Shown piece after piece: positions 31,817 through 33,571 of a stretch of DNA of 33,571 nucleotides (position 1 is its first letter; every line of letters starts with the position of its first letter). The stretch comes from JBFXEO01 sp050180015. GTDB lineage: Bacteria > Bacteroidota > Bacteroidia > Bacteroidales > Tenuifilaceae. Under the pieces are notes generated by a model that saw only the letters and a list, made by a program, of their open reading frames with translations, made no database searches and was not told the origin of the DNA. Location of the stretch: the NCBI GenBank assembly GCA_050180015.1, contig JBFXEO010000007.1, positions 1-33,571 on the forward strand, given 5' to 3'. A program made the position numbers and the translations under genes.

Positions 31817-33073
31817 ATGGTAGATACAAACAAGAAAAAAATTGTAAACGATCCGGTTCACGGCTTTATCAGCATAAATTTCCCGTTAATTTTTGATTTA
31901 ATAGAACACCCGTATTTTCAGCGGCTGCGGAACATTAAGCAGCTGGGGCTAACCTACCTGGTTTACCCTGGGGCTACCCATAGCCGGTTGCAACATGCGT
32001 TGGGTGCCATGCACCTTTTAAATATGGCCATTGATACATTGCGCTCAAAGGGACTTGATATCACGGCAGAAGAAGCAGAAGCAGCCTGTGCGGCCATACT
32101 TTTACACGACATCGGACATGGGCCGTTCTCGCACGCCCTGGAATTTAGCATTGCAAAGGAGGTTAACCACGAAACCATTAGCCGATGTTTCATGCAGCGC
32201 TTGAATGGCGAATTGTCGGGCAGGCTTTCCCTTGCAATGGCCATTTTTGACGACGAGTATCCCAAGCATTTTTTACATCAGCTAATTTCCGGGCAACTGG
32301 ATATGGATAGAATGGATTACATTAAACGCGACAGCTTTTTTTCTGGTGTTACCGAAGGGGCCATTGGCTCCGACAGAATCATCAAGATGCTCAACGTAGT
32401 TGATGATAATCTGGTAGTTGACGCCAAAGGTATATATTCCATAGAAAAATTTCTGATAGCCCGCCGGTTAATGTACTGGCAGGTTTACCTGCATAAAACC
32501 GTTGTTGCAGCAGAACAAACATTGATAAAAATGTTGAAGCGGGCAAAGTATCTTTCTAAAAACAGCATACCCGTTGATGCCGCCCCTTCTCTAATGTTTT
32601 TCCTTCGGAACGATGTAACCAACGGCCAATTCACTACCTCAAATTCTGAGGGTACACAGGATGCCCTTTATCACTTTTCTAAACTCGACGATACCGACAT
32701 TATGTTTGCCGCCAAGCAATGGACGGAGCATTCTGATCCCGTTTTGGCAAAGCTTGCCGGCATGGTTGTCAACCGTAAGCTGCCAAGCGTACTTCTAAAA
32801 AATTCACCTTTTGATCCTTTACAAATAGAGAGGCTTGCCGCAGAAACAAAGGCCGTAATGCCAGAAATTTTAGATGACGTTGAATACTTTGTTTTTTCCG
32901 ATTCGGTTGGAATAAAGGCATACCAACCTGGCAACGAAGCAATAAAAATCCTTTACAATTCAGGACAGCTAGCCGATATTGCATCGGCTTCGGACATTCT
33001 CAATTCCAGGGCGTTATCGAATGAGGTGAAAAAATATTTTATTTGTTACCCAAAGGAGTTAAGAAGAAAATAA
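31817..33073 (+). CDS. HD-domain phosphohydrolase (SAMHD1/dGTPase-like)
   Basis: 418 residues from the ATG at 31817; an upstream TTG at 31781 lies in the promoter. It has a metal-binding HD domain: NDPVHGFISI and FQRLRNIKQLG at the start, His60 (SRLQHALG), His97-Asp98 (LLHDIGHGPFSHALE), and the distal aspartate in QLDMDRMDYIKRD (Asp162/Asp164), which matches the SAMHD1-type pattern. Such proteins hydrolyse dNTPs or other nucleotides, but many homologues next to lipid A genes in this phylum have no proven substrate. The C-terminal half (~200-418) is helical and family-specific. lpxD starts 43 bases after its stop, with an additional promoter between them. Confidence 0.93.
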   Translation: MVDTNKKKIVNDPVHGFISINFPLIFDLIEHPYFQRLRNIKQLGLTYLVYPGATHSRLQHALGAMHLLNMAIDTLRSKGLDITAEEAEAACAAILLHDIGHGPFSHALEFSIAKEVNHETISRCFMQRLNGELSGRLSLAMAIFDDEYPKHFLHQLISGQLDMDRMDYIKRDSFFSGVTEGAIGSDRIIKMLNVVDDNLVVDAKGIYSIEKFLIARRLMYWQVYLHKTVVAAEQTLIKMLKRAKYLSKNSIPVDAAPSLMFFLRNDVTNGQFTTSNSEGTQDALYHFSKLDDTDIMFAAKQWTEHSDPVLAKLAGMVVNRKLPSVLLKNSPFDPLQIERLAAETKAVMPEILDDVEYFVFSDSVGIKAYQPGNEAIKILYNSGQLADIASASDILNSRALSNEVKKYFICYPKELRRK

Positions 33074-33084
33074 AATTAAATATT

Positions 33085-33092
33085 TAGTTTTG
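33085..33092 (+). promoter_or_regulatory. -7 box of lpxD
   Basis: TAGTTTTG followed by CA is an exact TAnnTTTG match, 24 bases before the ATG at 33117. lpxD may therefore be transcribed both from here and by read-through from the HD gene. Confidence 0.5.
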
Positions 33093-33116
33093 CACTAAAA
33101 TTAACAGTATTTTAAA

Positions 33117-33571
33117 ATGGAATTTACAGCACAGGCTATAGCAGGTTTTTTGGGCGGAACAGTTGAGGGCAATCCGGAGGCAAAGATTCATACCGTGGCA
33201 AAAATTGAAGAGGGTTTTCCGGGAGCTCTTTCTTTTTTGGCAAATCCTAAATACACACCTTATATATATGCAACACAATCATCAGTAGTTTTGGTTAATA
33301 ACGATTTTGTTGCAGAACAACCCGTTAAGGCCACACTGGTTAGAGTAAAAAATTCCTACGAGGCTTTTGCCACGTTGCTCGATCTTTACGCACAGGCAAA
33401 ACAGCCCCAAAGTGAAACAGAGCAACCATCATTTGTGCATCCATCGGTTATATTACCCGACGACATCTACATAGGTGCATTTAGCTATATTGCAAAGGGG
33501 GTTAAGCTGGGTAAGAATGTAAAAATATATCCGCAGGTTTATGTTGGCGGGGGAGTTTCAATTGGAGATAA
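33117..33571 (+). CDS. lpxD: UDP-3-O-acylglucosamine N-acyltransferase, 3' end cut by window edge
   Basis: 151 complete codons are visible from the ATG at 33117 to the right edge. It performs the third step of lipid A synthesis, adding a hydroxyacyl chain from acyl carrier protein to the amino group of UDP-3-O-acylglucosamine. The N-terminal uridine-binding domain is visible: MEFTAQAIAGFLGGTVEG, then AKIEEGFPGALSFLANPKY, then YIYATQSSVVLV. The first coils of the left-handed beta-helix follow (FVHPSVILPDDIYIGAFSYI, then GVKLGKNVKIYPQVYVG). The hexapeptide repeats and catalytic histidine lie beyond the window. In this phylum lpxD is usually followed by the fused lpxC-fabZ gene and lpxA, which may lie to the right. 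Confidence 0.95.
   Translation, partial: MEFTAQAIAGFLGGTVEGNPEAKIHTVAKIEEGFPGALSFLANPKYTPYIYATQSSVVLVNNDFVAEQPVKATLVRVKNSYEAFATLLDLYAQAKQPQSETEQPSFVHPSVILPDDIYIGAFSYIAKGVKLGKNVKIYPQVYVGGGVSIGD

Noticed and set aside
1..33571. CRISPR arrays, insertion sequences, integrases, rRNA genes
   Set aside because: No regularly spaced direct repeats, transposase or integrase motifs, or rRNA sequence were seen on either strand.

Overview
The window looks like a stretch of a Bacteroidota chromosome, probably Bacteroidales or a close relative. Three things point there. Protein families typical of the phylum are present: a TonB-dependent receptor with a carboxypeptidase-regulatory N-terminus paired with a surface lipoprotein, an OmpP1/FadL porin, and Kdo transferase and LpxD for lipid A. 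Shine-Dalgarno sequences are mostly missing. At least eight genes carry the Bacteroidota -7 promoter box TAnnTTTG just upstream. The adenosylcobalamin-dependent ribonucleotide reductase and the hemerythrins suggest a cell that meets variable oxygen. No rRNA, transposase, integrase or CRISPR array was seen.

Left edge (1-840, minus strand): a two-gene restriction operon with a small XRE-type controller protein followed 5 bases later by a ScaI-family type II endonuclease that runs off the edge. A TAnnTTTG promoter with a C-box-like palindrome directly upstream suggests classical C-protein control. The cognate methyltransferase is not in the window. Next comes a plus-strand gene of unknown function with a C-terminal carboxypeptidase-regulatory-like domain (1200-2132), then lgt on the opposite strand with a shared bidirectional terminator.

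Signalling island (3458-10611, all minus strand): a soluble four-PAS histidine kinase and a receiver-PAS-LuxR response regulator, then a tight four-gene unit. This unit encodes a chemoreceptor with a zinc-binding (CZB-like) sensor domain and a possible CheR-docking pentapeptide, a single-domain receiver that has lost its Asp, Thr/Ser and Lys residues, and two complete bacteriohemerythrins. It is the most unusual part of the window and may be an oxygen/redox/zinc sensing module.

Middle (11039-20697): RNase R with a TlpA-like thioredoxin lipoprotein, a HAD phosphatase, a tRNA with anticodon CAT (possibly Ile2 rather than Met), an SDR-type threonine dehydrogenase, a secreted protein of unknown function downstream of an OmpP1/FadL porin, and trpS.

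Right part (20762-33571): cysS and nrdJ, separated by a 465-base intergenic region with nested inverted repeats; a TonB receptor/lipoprotein pair; waaA (lipid A Kdo transfer); an HD-domain phosphohydrolase; and the start of lpxD, cut by the right edge. Convergent or neighbouring genes are separated by clear hairpin terminators at 2215, 14626, 16717, 20713, 22634 and 25568.
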